64,000 nt of DNA from Prevotellaceae bacterium (GTDB lineage Bacteria > Bacteroidota > Bacteroidia > Bacteroidales > Bacteroidaceae), in contig JAQYEW010000001.1 of NCBI GenBank assembly GCA_028723455.1, positions 1 to 64,000 of the forward strand, in the 5' to 3' direction. A program made the position numbers and the translations under genes. Of the stretch, positions 10,448-19,460 are shown piece after piece; the stretch's first letter is position 1; each line of letters starts with the position of its first letter. The notes under the pieces are model-generated. The model searched no databases and was not told the DNA's origin. It was given only the letters and a program-made list of their open reading frames with translations.

Positions 10448-11403
10448 AGTTCCTTCTCTATGTGGTAATTGTTGCGCAGATGCGAGTTACGGCTTATCAG
10501 TTCGCCTAAGAAGCCGGCAACGAAGAGCTGGGTACCCAGAATCATCATCGTCAAGGCAATGTAAAAGTAAGGACTGTCTGTAATTAGCGGGTGGGGAAGT
10601 CCCGCACTCAGGTGGTAGAGTTTCGTAACACCCAAAACGGCACTGGAAATAAGACCGATAAGGAACATCAGAGAACCGATGAAACCAAAAACGTGCATGG
10701 GCTTGAAACCAAAGTTGGAGAGAAACCAAAGTGAGAGCAAGTCGAGATAACCATTTACAAAGCGGTTCCATCCCATGAATTTGCTGACGCCGTGTTTGCG
10801 CGCCTGGTGATGGACTTTTTTCTCGCCAATCTTACTGAAACCTGCGTTCTTGGCCAGAAAAGGTATGTAGCGGTGCATCTCGCCATACACCTCAATATTC
10901 TTCACGACATCCTTGCGATAAGCCTTGAGGCCGCAGTTGAAGTCATGAAGGTTATGGATTCCGCTCACGGCACGTGCCGTGGCGTTAAACAGTTTCGTTG
11001 GAATCGTTTTGGAAAGAGGGTCGCCCTGGCTGCGGTTCATCTTGTAGCCACTCACCAGATCATAGCCATCTTCAACGATCATACGACGCAATTCTGGAAT
11101 CTCGTCGGGTGAATCCTGAAGGTCAGCATCCATTGTGATAACGACATCGCCTTCGGCCAACTCAAAGCCACAGTAAAGCGCAGGACTTTTGCCGTAATTG
11201 CGGCGGAACTTGATGCCGCGCACACGCTTGTCTTCAGCACGTAGCTGCTCGATGACACCCCAACTGCGGTCTGTACTGCCATCGTTCACGAAAATTACCT
11301 CGTAGCTAAAGCCGTTGGCCTCCATTACACGCTTAATCCAATCGTATAGTTCGCGGAGGCTTTCTTCCTCGTTGTAGAGGGGTATGATTACCGATATATC
11401 CAT
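10444..11403 (-). CDS. Glycosyltransferase family 2 with two C-terminal TM helices (ArnC/DPM-like)
   Basis: MDISVIIPLYNEEESLRELYDWI, ITMDADLQDSPDEIPEL, C-terminal TM helices. Confidence 0.93.
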   Translation of the reverse strand: MDISVIIPLYNEEESLRELYDWIKRVMEANGFSYEVIFVNDGSTDRSWGVIEQLRAEDKRVRGIKFRRNYGKSPALYCGFELAEGDVVITMDADLQDSPDEIPELRRMIVEDGYDLVSGYKMNRSQGDPLSKTIPTKLFNATARAVSGIHNLHDFNCGLKAYRKDVVKNIEVYGEMHRYIPFLAKNAGFSKIGEKKVHHQARKHGVSKFMGWNRFVNGYLDLLSLWFLSNFGFKPMHVFGFIGSLMFLIGLISSAVLGVTKLYHLSAGLPHPLITDSPYFYIALTMMILGTQLFVAGFLGELISRNSHLRNNYHIEKEL

Positions 11404-11405
11404 TT

Positions 11406-11939
11406 TTATGCTTTGTCTTTCAGTTTTTTTGCAATAAAATAAGAACCAGGGGCGGTGAACAGCGAAAATGTTATGCCCATCAGCAGATTCTGTGTCAAGA
11501 GTAGTTGCGTGGAGGTGCTCAGATTGCTCATCATGACGGGAATTTGTTCCATTTGAGCCTTTAACTGCGGATCCATCCCCTGCGTATTCACGACAAGCTC
11601 CATGGCTTTCTTCAGTTCGTTGGCAAAAACACCTTGGTCAATGGTCGCAAGATAAACAGCCTGAAAGAAAGTGGTCAAAAGGGCACAGAAAAAGAATCCC
11701 CACAACGTTAGCGCGACAATGCGGACCAACAGGGGCGGTTTTTGTTCTATTGCCTCACGGGCAACAACGCGGGCGATATAGTACAGAGAGAAAAGTCCCA
11801 AGGGAAGACTCAAGGTACCTAACAGCGTACCGCGACCCAACATGCTGCTCAAAAAACTGAGTGTCCACAATAGGGCCATCCATGTGCCTATACTCATGCC
11901 TTTTCTCATCAGGCTTTCTTGGGGGGCGTTTACGTTCAT
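11406..11939 (-). CDS. DUF4199-like integral membrane protein
   Basis: Four predicted TM segments; Bacteroidota DUF4199-like sequence next to a GT2 gene. Confidence 0.7.
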   Translation of the reverse strand: MNVNAPQESLMRKGMSIGTWMALLWTLSFLSSMLGRGTLLGTLSLPLGLFSLYYIARVVAREAIEQKPPLLVRIVALTLWGFFFCALLTTFFQAVYLATIDQGVFANELKKAMELVVNTQGMDPQLKAQMEQIPVMMSNLSTSTQLLLTQNLLMGITFSLFTAPGSYFIAKKLKDKA

Positions 11940-12031
11940 CCTGCTTAATTAGAAAAATATTGCCAAAGTTACACATTATTTATGTGATAGCGAAATGTCC
12001 GGGGATGAAAAGGAAAAAGAAAGAGGAAAAA

Positions 12032-12063
12032 TTTGCTTGGACAAGAAAAATGCCTTATCTTTG
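12032..12063 (+). promoter_or_regulatory. Bacteroidota-type promoter (-33 TTTG, -7 TATCTTTG) for the SRP RNA/tRNA
   Basis: TTTG at 12032-12035, 20-nt spacer, TAtcTTTG at 12056-12063, just upstream of the ncRNA 5' helix. Confidence 0.75.
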
Positions 12064-12076
12064 CACTGCAAAACAC

Positions 12077-12172
12077 GGGAAAGTCCTATACGGCATGCTC
12101 CCTCGGAATCCCCCAGGGCTTGACCGCAGCAAGGGTACTTGGTTGTAGCGGCGCGATATAGATCGCTTTCCC
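12077..12172 (+). ncRNA. ffs: Signal recognition particle RNA (bacterial small SRP/4.5S-like)
   Basis: Closing helix GGGAAAG (12077-12083)/CTTTCCC (12166-12172); internal ...GGAATCCCCCAGGGCTTGACCGCAGCAAGGGTA... resembling the conserved SRP symmetric/asymmetric loop. Confidence 0.75.
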
Positions 12173-12176
12173 ACCC

Positions 12177-12250
12177 GCCTCTTTAGCTCAGTTGGCCAGA
12201 GCACGTGATTTGTAATCTCGGGGTCGTTGGTTCGAATCCGACAAGAGGCT
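12177..12250 (+). tRNA. tRNA-Thr (anticodon TGT)
   Basis: GCCTCTT acceptor, GCTC..GAGC D-arm, anticodon loop TTTGTAA, GTTGGTTCGAATCCGAC T-arm, AAGAGGC + T discriminator; 74 nt, CCA not encoded. Confidence 0.96.
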
Positions 12251-12307
12251 CTTGATAGAGGAGGTTTCCAGCCTCCTTATTCGTTGTTTATCAAGAAGTT
12301 AATCAAT

Positions 12308-12332
12308 AAAGTATCATGCGGTTTGATACTTT
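12308..12332 (+). terminator. Hairpin terminator after tRNA-Thr
   Basis: aaagtatca tgcggtt tgatacttttt: 9-bp stem with T-run. Confidence 0.75.
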
Positions 12333-12384
12333 TTGGAGTGTCAAACGGCGGCTTGCCATTCCGACTGTGTGGACGCTCAAATGG

Positions 12385-12654
12385 CTACTGGTCGTCATCG
12401 TGATGTCTTTGCCTAATTGCCTCCTCTGATTCTTCTTCTTCCTTTCGCCTTTCCTGTTCCATTTCCCAGTCTATCGTTTCTCTGCTCGTATCTGCCGGCG
12501 AACTGCTGTTCGCCCAGCCTACAAGAAGCATGAAGCCAAAGACTGCGCACGACACGATGGTTTCCAATCCTTCCGGGTCAACTATGATGTAAACTATCGC
12601 TATGATAATAACGACAGCCACTAAGGCTAATTTGATTTTTTGTGAGCGGCTCAT
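12385..12654 (-). CDS. Small membrane protein with charged C-terminal tail, unknown function
   Basis: Start adjusted to MSRSQKIKLALV; two TM segments then ERRKEEEESEEAIRQRHHDDDQ. Confidence 0.5.
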   Translation of the reverse strand: MSRSQKIKLALVAVVIIIAIVYIIVDPEGLETIVSCAVFGFMLLVGWANSSSPADTSRETIDWEMEQERRKEEEESEEAIRQRHHDDDQ

Positions 12655-12921
12655 TGCGATAGGGCGTTTAATCACTTGCTGAACATTATAACGTAACAAA
12701 CATAGGAATATTGCATCTAACGTGTTGGTTATATTAAATTGCTCCAAATACTCACTATGAATAACAGCTTTTGGTTTCAAGCGGATTAAATGTCAGAAAG
12801 ATAGAAAAACCCTTGTTCTATTTACATTCTGATTTTGAAAAGTCGAGGGTCGAAGCCCCAATTCCAGAAGAAAAACAGATCTGATAGTTCCATTTTTAGT
12901 AGCAATTTCTTGTTCCTCGAA

Positions 12922-12977
12922 AAGCATGTACTTATTTTTCACAAAACAAATATGTGTTTTCAAAAAATAAGTGCTTG
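12922..12977. repeat. AT-rich imperfect inverted repeat in intergenic region
   Basis: AAGCAtgtACTTATTTTTcacAAAAC ... GTTTTcAAAAAATAAGTGCTT. Confidence 0.55.
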
Positions 12978-13275
12978 TTTTTTTCCGGATTTTAGGCTTG
13001 CTTTTCTACTTCACATCCTATTTTATCGGTTTTTATTTGTGTTTTGGGAAAACATTGTTTCTGTAAATTATTGATTTTCAAACAAAATTAAGGATTCAAA
13101 AATCAGCAAGAAATGGAGTAGGGCTGCCAAGAAATGGTGTTGAAGGGTTTTGAGAAAACACAAAAAGTAAGCAAAAACGAAATTCTTCTTACGATTTGTT
13201 TTTCTGAAATTCAGAAAAACCACGAAGGTTGAACCCAAAAGCCATGGAACTTGTGCTTCTTTGAATAAAAAAACG

Positions 13276-13283
13276 TATCTTTG
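13276..13283 (+). promoter_or_regulatory. -7 element (TATCTTTG) upstream of 13337 CDS
   Basis: TATCTTTG with a TTG ~22 nt upstream. Confidence 0.55.
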
Positions 13284-13336
13284 CATGCTAAATTTGTAAT
13301 GGAGTGGCTCCCCCACTCATGCTTAATTGATTCGCT

Positions 13337-14035
13337 ATGCACAATTTCCGTTCATCCGCCTTTGTCCTCGAGCAACGACTTCTGAATATCTTGCAAAACC
13401 GTCGATTTGAGGAGTTACCGGCCTTGTTTACAAAAATGACGAATGCGGAATTCCGTATGGGTGGCGGATTGCTGGCGGATTTGGCGGCCAGGGAACTTTC
13501 TACGGACGAGTATTGGCAAATTGTGCAGATTATGGTACACTATAATACGCGTGCTTTTCTTGTTACACTCATCAAGGGCGCATTGAGAAATGCCGTTAAA
13601 CCAGCGGGAGAGGGGTTTGTTTTTTTCTGTGGAAGCATTAGCGCCAATACCGTGGATGTGCAGAAGACGTGCGAACTGCTGTTGTGCCAATTCACAGAAC
13701 CCGAAGAACTCCGGGCATTTTTGGATTACCTCCATGTGGAACAAGCCGAACAGCGTATCCGTTTGTTGTTACCGGAAAAGAGTAGGGCAGCAGCCTACCT
13801 CCTCTTTCACACGCTTAAGTTCGTCGATCACGACCGCTCCGTTCTGCTACGCACAGTACAATATCTGATAAAGCGGGGAGACGATGTCAGTTATAACTTC
13901 GCCTCCCTGCTCACTGCTTTTTTTGGCTTGCACGAGATTAAAGCCACCTTTAGCTTGCGTGTTGAGCCATTCAAACTTTCCTGGTTGGAAGGCAATTATG
14001 ACGCCTTCTGTAAAGCTTTAGGCAAACAGTACTAA
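13337..14035 (+). CDS. Hypothetical protein (232 aa)
   Basis: Own promoter-like element and full ORF; converges on murF-alr; no family recognised. Confidence 0.75.
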   Translation: MHNFRSSAFVLEQRLLNILQNRRFEELPALFTKMTNAEFRMGGGLLADLAARELSTDEYWQIVQIMVHYNTRAFLVTLIKGALRNAVKPAGEGFVFFCGSISANTVDVQKTCELLLCQFTEPEELRAFLDYLHVEQAEQRIRLLLPEKSRAAAYLLFHTLKFVDHDRSVLLRTVQYLIKRGDDVSYNFASLLTAFFGLHEIKATFSLRVEPFKLSWLEGNYDAFCKALGKQY

Positions 14036-16425
14036 CTTCTGCGGAAATAAACGCGCTTTACCCGTTGGCTGACGCTGGTCAACATCTCGTAGGGGATGGT
14101 GTCGATGATGGAGGCCAGGGTGCTGGGCGAAAGTTCTTCGCCAAAGATGATAACGGAATCGCCCTCCTGACAGGGAATATCCGTTACGTCAATCATGCAA
14201 ACATCCATACAAATATTACCCACATAAGGTGCTTTCTGACCGTTAACGACGCAATAGCCGCGACCGTTACCCAGATGGCGGTTCAGGCCATCAGCGTAAC
14301 CGATAGGCAGGGTAGCGATATTGCTGTCCCGCTGCAGGTGTCCCTTGCGACTATATCCAACGGTTTCATTCGCCGGGACATGATGGATTTGCAGAATGGT
14401 AGTTCGTAAGGTACTTACGTTGTTAATGATTTGGTTGTTGCGGCTATTGATACCATAGAGGCCAAGTCCTATGCGCACCATATCCTCTTGTCGGTCGGGG
14501 AAATGCTCAATACCGGCGGTATTACAGATGTGGCGGATGATATGATGCTGGGGGTAAGCCTCCTGAAGCGCGTTTGCGCCCGACTGAAAGAGTTGGTACT
14601 GATGTTCGCTGAAGGCATCGAAATCATCACTGTCGCTACCCACAAAATGGCTGAACACACTGCGCGGCAACACGGCATGCTGGTGCGAGAGCAAATGAAT
14701 CAGTTCTGCCATGTCGGTCTTTGGATTGAAGCCCAAACGGTGCATGCCCGTGTCCAGTTTAATATGCACGGGGAATCCCGTTATTCCTTCGCGTTCCGCC
14801 TCTGCTATCAGTGCCTTTAGGATGCGGAAACTATATACTTCCGGTTCCAAATTGTAATGGAAGAGCGTGCGGAAACTGGTCATCTCCGGGTTCATGATCA
14901 TAATACCCGTACTGATGCCTGCCTTGCGAAGTTCGACGCCTTCATCGGCTACAGCCACGGCCAGATAGTCTACCTTATGATCTTGCAGTATTCGCGCAAC
15001 TTCCTGTGCGCCGGCTCCATAAGCATCAGCCTTCACCATGCAGGTAACGCGTGTTTCGGGACGCAGGAACTGTCGGTAATAATTCAGGTTGGCGATGATG
15101 CTGTCCAGATTGACCTCCAGTATGGTTTCGTGAACGCGCAGCTCAAGACGGTCCACGACATTTTCAAAGCGGAAGGTTCTGGCACCTTTCACCAGGATTA
15201 CCTGGTCGTGCAGCTCGCTGAAGAGCGTGCTATGCAGCAGTTCTTCGGTTGTCAAGAAGAAATGTCTGTCTGCCTTCACCTGGCTGAACAAGTGCTCATT
15301 ACGCTTTAGTTCGGGGCCTACGCCAATGAAATGGTTGATGCCACGACTTTCCACCAAGCCGGCGACGCGTGTATAGAGTTGGGTTTCAGGAATACCCGTT
15401 TGCTGAATGTCGCTCAGGATCAGGCAGCGTTGCTGTGTCGGGTTGGCCTGGCGGCGATTCATGAAATCAAGCGCGATGTCCAGCGAAGCAAAATCGTTGT
15501 TGTAGCTGTCATTGATAATGGTGCATCCGTTTGATCCTTCCTTCACTTCCAAACGCATGGCAACGGGTTCCAACGCCAAAAGGCGTTGTTGGATATCCTG
15601 CGGCTTCGTGCCCAAATATTCGCATACGGCAGCACAGAGGCGTTTGTTGATTTCCGTTGGTTGTGTGCCCGCAGGCAACTCAATGGGAATAAGCCGCCCC
15701 CGGAACTCCATCTGCCTGATACAACGGTCAACGACAGGATTCCCCTTGGCATAGATAAGAATTTCTGAACGACGGAAAAGCAGCAGTTTCTCCATACATT
15801 TCTGCTCCATAGAGCGGAAATTCTCCTGATGCGCATCTCCCAGACAAGTGAAGACACCAATTGTCGGGCGGATGATATGCTGAAGGCTTCGCATCTCGTC
15901 TGGCTCACTGATGGCAGCCTCAAAGATCGCCAACTCGCTTTCTTGAGAAAGGTTCCATACGCTCAAGGGCACACCCACCTGGCTGTTATAGCTGCGTGGA
16001 GACCGCGTAATGGCATACTCGGGAGATAACATTTGGAAAAGCCATTCCTTGACGGTTGTCTTTCCATTGCTGCCGGTAATGCCAATGACGGGAATATCAA
16101 ACTGGCGGCGATGATACGTAGCGATTTGCTGTAACGCCTCCAAACTGCTGCTAACCTGAAAATAAACCGCATCGGCTTGTGGCTCTTGCGGCAGACGCTG
16201 CACAACGAAGTTACGCACACCGCGATCGTACAGTTGCTGAATATAGCGATGACCGTCGCCATGTGCGCTTACCAAGGCGAAAAACAATGTCCCCTCGGGG
16301 GTGGAAAGCGACCGGCTGTCGGTCAGCAGCCATTGTATCTGATAATCCTGACAACCCACGCGGCTTACACCTATACTGTCTTGTAGGATGTCTTCAATAA
16401 TTGTTGTGCTGTAAACCATAGACAC
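14032..16425 (-). CDS. murF-alr: Bifunctional MurF (UDP-MurNAc-tripeptide:D-Ala-D-Ala ligase)/alanine racemase
   Basis: MurF part (VIGITGSNGKTTVKEWL) followed by Alr part (EVNLDSIIANLNYYRQFL...VKADAYGAGA). Confidence 0.96.
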   Translation of the reverse strand: MSMVYSTTIIEDILQDSIGVSRVGCQDYQIQWLLTDSRSLSTPEGTLFFALVSAHGDGHRYIQQLYDRGVRNFVVQRLPQEPQADAVYFQVSSSLEALQQIATYHRRQFDIPVIGITGSNGKTTVKEWLFQMLSPEYAITRSPRSYNSQVGVPLSVWNLSQESELAIFEAAISEPDEMRSLQHIIRPTIGVFTCLGDAHQENFRSMEQKCMEKLLLFRRSEILIYAKGNPVVDRCIRQMEFRGRLIPIELPAGTQPTEINKRLCAAVCEYLGTKPQDIQQRLLALEPVAMRLEVKEGSNGCTIINDSYNNDFASLDIALDFMNRRQANPTQQRCLILSDIQQTGIPETQLYTRVAGLVESRGINHFIGVGPELKRNEHLFSQVKADRHFFLTTEELLHSTLFSELHDQVILVKGARTFRFENVVDRLELRVHETILEVNLDSIIANLNYYRQFLRPETRVTCMVKADAYGAGAQEVARILQDHKVDYLAVAVADEGVELRKAGISTGIMIMNPEMTSFRTLFHYNLEPEVYSFRILKALIAEAEREGITGFPVHIKLDTGMHRLGFNPKTDMAELIHLLSHQHAVLPRSVFSHFVGSDSDDFDAFSEHQYQLFQSGANALQEAYPQHHIIRHICNTAGIEHFPDRQEDMVRIGLGLYGINSRNNQIINNVSTLRTTILQIHHVPANETVGYSRKGHLQRDSNIATLPIGYADGLNRHLGNGRGYCVVNGQKAPYVGNICMDVCMIDVTDIPCQEGDSVIIFGEELSPSTLASIIDTIPYEMLTSVSQRVKRVYFRRS

Positions 16426-16513
16426 TTTAGTAGGTAATATTTTTATTAAAACAAAGTTAAAGTAAAATATGCTAACACACTGTATTGTCAGGCGTTTTTT
16501 TAGCCTTCATTGC

Positions 16514-17512
16514 TCAAAATAGACTCATCGAGAAATCGTTCCGCAGTTTTTCCCATGCCTTACTATTTTGTGTTACAAAGGACTGGTATGCAGCTGAGGA
16601 AGCATCCAAAGGACGGTGCTTTTCCGCGCGGACAAGTGGAGCGCTTCGACGTAGATAATCCAGCAGATCAGAGGTCATCCATTCGTGAAGACGTTGCCAT
16701 ATATAATCAATGGCAACGGCAGCGGGGTGGAGCATATCGGTATCATAAAAGCGATAATCACGCAATTCGTCCATCATGAGTTCGTAAGCAGGAAAATATT
16801 GGATGCGCGAAGGGAAGGATTGCTGAAGGTGATGAATAGCCAGCAAAAGCGTGGCTTTGGACAGTTGATTCTCATGAAACCCGTATTTCGCGTAACGGTA
16901 TGGACTCACGCTGAAAGTGATTACGCAGTCTTTGTTATTTTCCCCTAACCAAAGCATCAGCCTTTCAAGACAGGAAATGGTGTCCAATAAAGAAAGGTCG
17001 TGTTCGTGAAACTCCCGAGCCGGGTGTTTGTGGCAATTTGCAACTACAGAACTGTCTTTAAGTAATTTATAGGTGTGTGTCGTTCCAAGCGTTATTACGA
17101 GATGATCCGCTTTTTGTATGGCTTGCCTTAGGTCATTTAGTGTGCTGACGGCATCTTGGCGTGCCTCGTCTGCCGACGGACGCGTGTGTTGAGTATCCAT
17201 CAGCCAGGTGTGCCAGCCCATAGGACCAAGGACCGTTTCCCCTGCGTCTTCAGCGGTTATGACACGCACAATGGATTCGGGATTATAAAGCGCGCCGACG
17301 GGGTTTGCCAAGCAAGACAATCGGTTTTCCACGAAGCGATTGCCAATATGTTGGGCAAAACACGACCCAAGAAACACATAACGATGCTTTACTCCGAAAT
17401 GTTTGACAGGCGTTGGAAGCGTTACGGGCGTACGGAAAAGTATCGAATCAAAGTCCTGTTTTCTATTTACCATGACACATGCTGAAGAAAATATTATTAT
17501 GCAAAAGTACAA
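16514..17512 (-). CDS. GSCFA domain-containing protein
   Basis: VFLGSCFAQHIGNRF gives the GSCFA motif; gene follows the murF-alr neighbourhood seen in Bacteroidota. Confidence 0.92.
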   Translation of the reverse strand: MYFCIIIFSSACVMVNRKQDFDSILFRTPVTLPTPVKHFGVKHRYVFLGSCFAQHIGNRFVENRLSCLANPVGALYNPESIVRVITAEDAGETVLGPMGWHTWLMDTQHTRPSADEARQDAVSTLNDLRQAIQKADHLVITLGTTHTYKLLKDSSVVANCHKHPAREFHEHDLSLLDTISCLERLMLWLGENNKDCVITFSVSPYRYAKYGFHENQLSKATLLLAIHHLQQSFPSRIQYFPAYELMMDELRDYRFYDTDMLHPAAVAIDYIWQRLHEWMTSDLLDYLRRSAPLVRAEKHRPLDASSAAYQSFVTQNSKAWEKLRNDFSMSLF

Positions 17513-17531
17513 CTCTTTGGTGATTTTGGAT

Positions 17532-17539
17532 TATCTTTG
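17532..17539 (+). promoter_or_regulatory. -7 element (TATCTTTG) upstream of dxs
   Basis: TATCTTTG 18 nt upstream of the ATG; -33 not clear. Confidence 0.5.
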
Positions 17540-17557
17540 TACAAATAAATTTACAGC

Positions 17558-19459
17558 ATGCAGCAAAAAGGAGAACAGAATTTACTTGACCATATAAATT
17601 ATCCTGCCGACCTAAGATTGTTGCCTCTTGAGCAGCTACCTCGGGTGTGTGAAGAGCTACGCCAAACCCTTATCCGCGAATTGGCCAATAACCCCGGACA
17701 CTTTGCTTCTTCGTTGGGCGTTGTGGAGCTTACCGTTGCTCTTCATTATGTTTTCAACACTCCCTCGGACCGTATTGTTTGGGATGTTGGACATCAGGCC
17801 TATGGGCACAAACTGCTGACTGGTCGCAGAAAAGACTTTCACACCAACCGCAAGTTCGGAGGTATCAAACCCTTTCCCTCGCCTCAGGAAAGCGAATACG
17901 ACACATGCACCTGTGGCCATGCGTCAAACAGCATCAGCATCGCCTTGGGTATGGCCGTAGCCGCGCATCGCAATCACTCCAACCGCTATGTAGTAGCAGT
18001 GATTGGCGACGGCAGTATGAGTGGCGGATTGGCCTTTGAGGGGCTGAACAATGTTTCCGGTAGCGATAATAACCTGCTCATAATCCTAAATGACAATAAC
18101 ATGAGCATTGATACGGCTGTAGGCGGCATGAAGGATTACCTTCACCAGCTACATACGAGTCCGACCTATAACCGTTTGCGCAATGTTGCGGCACGCGGTC
18201 TGGAACGCATGGGGATTATGAATGACGAACGCCGCAAGGGTATTATCCGCTTTAATAACGCCTTGAAGAGCGTTCTGAACCGTCAGCATAATATCTTTGA
18301 GGGCATGAACATCCGCTATTTCGGACCAGACAATGGCCATGACGTGATTCAGTTGGTGAATACCCTGCGTCAGATCAAGGACATGAAAGGCCCCAAAATG
18401 TTGCACCTGCATACGGTAAAGGGCAAGGGATATGAACCGGCCGAGAACAATCCTACCGTTTTCCATGCTCCCGGAAAGTTCTGTCCGGAGACTGGTGTGC
18501 GTTTGCAGAATGACAACAGTTTGTCTTCGCCACCTAAATATCAGGATGTTTTTGGTGAAACCCTGTTGGAACTTGCCAAGATGAACGACAAAATAGTAGG
18601 TGTAACGCCTGCCATGCCAACGGGATGCAGCATGAATATATTGCAAAAAATCATGCCCGAACGCACCTTTGACGTAGGCATTGCAGAAGGACACGCCATT
18701 ACGTTTTCAGCAGGCATGGCCATTGATGGCCTCTTGCCCTTCTGTAACATTTACAGTTCTTTTGCCCAGCGTGCTTACGACAACCTTATCCATGACGTAG
18801 CAATCAGCCGCCTCAATGTCGTGCTTTGCATTGATCGCGCAGGATTGGTAGGTGAAGACGGCCCTACACATCATGGAATGTTTGACTTGGCAGCCCTGCG
18901 TCCGATTCCCGGGCTTGTCATTGCGTCTCCGTTAAACGAAAGTGAGTTGCGCAATCTCATGTTCACGGCACAACTGCCCAACAAGGGTCCCTTTGTCATC
19001 CGCTATCCACGAGGGAATGGTGTCATGCTGGATTGGCGCACACCCATGCAGGAAGTGGCAATCGGCAAGGGTGTGAAACTCAAGGAGGGTGAAGGCCTTG
19101 CCGTGCTATCTTTGGGGCCATTGGGCAACGTGGTTGCAGAAGCAATCCAACAGGCAGAGCAGCAGGGGGCTGAAAATGTCGCACACTATGATATGCGATT
19201 CCTTTGTCCGATCGACGAAACCATCTTACATCATGTGGGCAAGACATGCCACCACGTTATTACGCTTGAAGACGGCACCATCGAAGGAGGCTTGGGAAGC
19301 GCTGTGCTTGAGTTTATGAACGACCATGACTACGGCACTCGCGTCGTACGCATGGGAATTCCCAAGCAGTTCGTCGAACACGGGAGTGTTGGGGAATTGC
19401 ATCATCTGTGCCGTATGGACAAAGAAGCTATTAAGGAAACAATCCTAAAGTACGTTTGA
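17558..19459 (+). CDS. dxs: 1-deoxy-D-xylulose-5-phosphate synthase
   Basis: [50 protein letters not shown] motifs; 633 aa. Confidence 0.98.
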   Translation: MQQKGEQNLLDHINYPADLRLLPLEQLPRVCEELRQTLIRELANNPGHFASSLGVVELTVALHYVFNTPSDRIVWDVGHQAYGHKLLTGRRKDFHTNRKFGGIKPFPSPQESEYDTCTCGHASNSISIALGMAVAAHRNHSNRYVVAVIGDGSMSGGLAFEGLNNVSGSDNNLLIILNDNNMSIDTAVGGMKDYLHQLHTSPTYNRLRNVAARGLERMGIMNDERRKGIIRFNNALKSVLNRQHNIFEGMNIRYFGPDNGHDVIQLVNTLRQIKDMKGPKMLHLHTVKGKGYEPAENNPTVFHAPGKFCPETGVRLQNDNSLSSPPKYQDVFGETLLELAKMNDKIVGVTPAMPTGCSMNILQKIMPERTFDVGIAEGHAITFSAGMAIDGLLPFCNIYSSFAQRAYDNLIHDVAISRLNVVLCIDRAGLVGEDGPTHHGMFDLAALRPIPGLVIASPLNESELRNLMFTAQLPNKGPFVIRYPRGNGVMLDWRTPMQEVAIGKGVKLKEGEGLAVLSLGPLGNVVAEAIQQAEQQGAENVAHYDMRFLCPIDETILHHVGKTCHHVITLEDGTIEGGLGSAVLEFMNDHDYGTRVVRMGIPKQFVEHGSVGELHHLCRMDKEAIKETILKYV

Positions 19460-19460
19460 A

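Noticed and set aside
14032-16425. MurF-Alr fusion as a novel architecture
   Set aside because: Bifunctional MurF/alanine racemase is well known in Bacteroidota.
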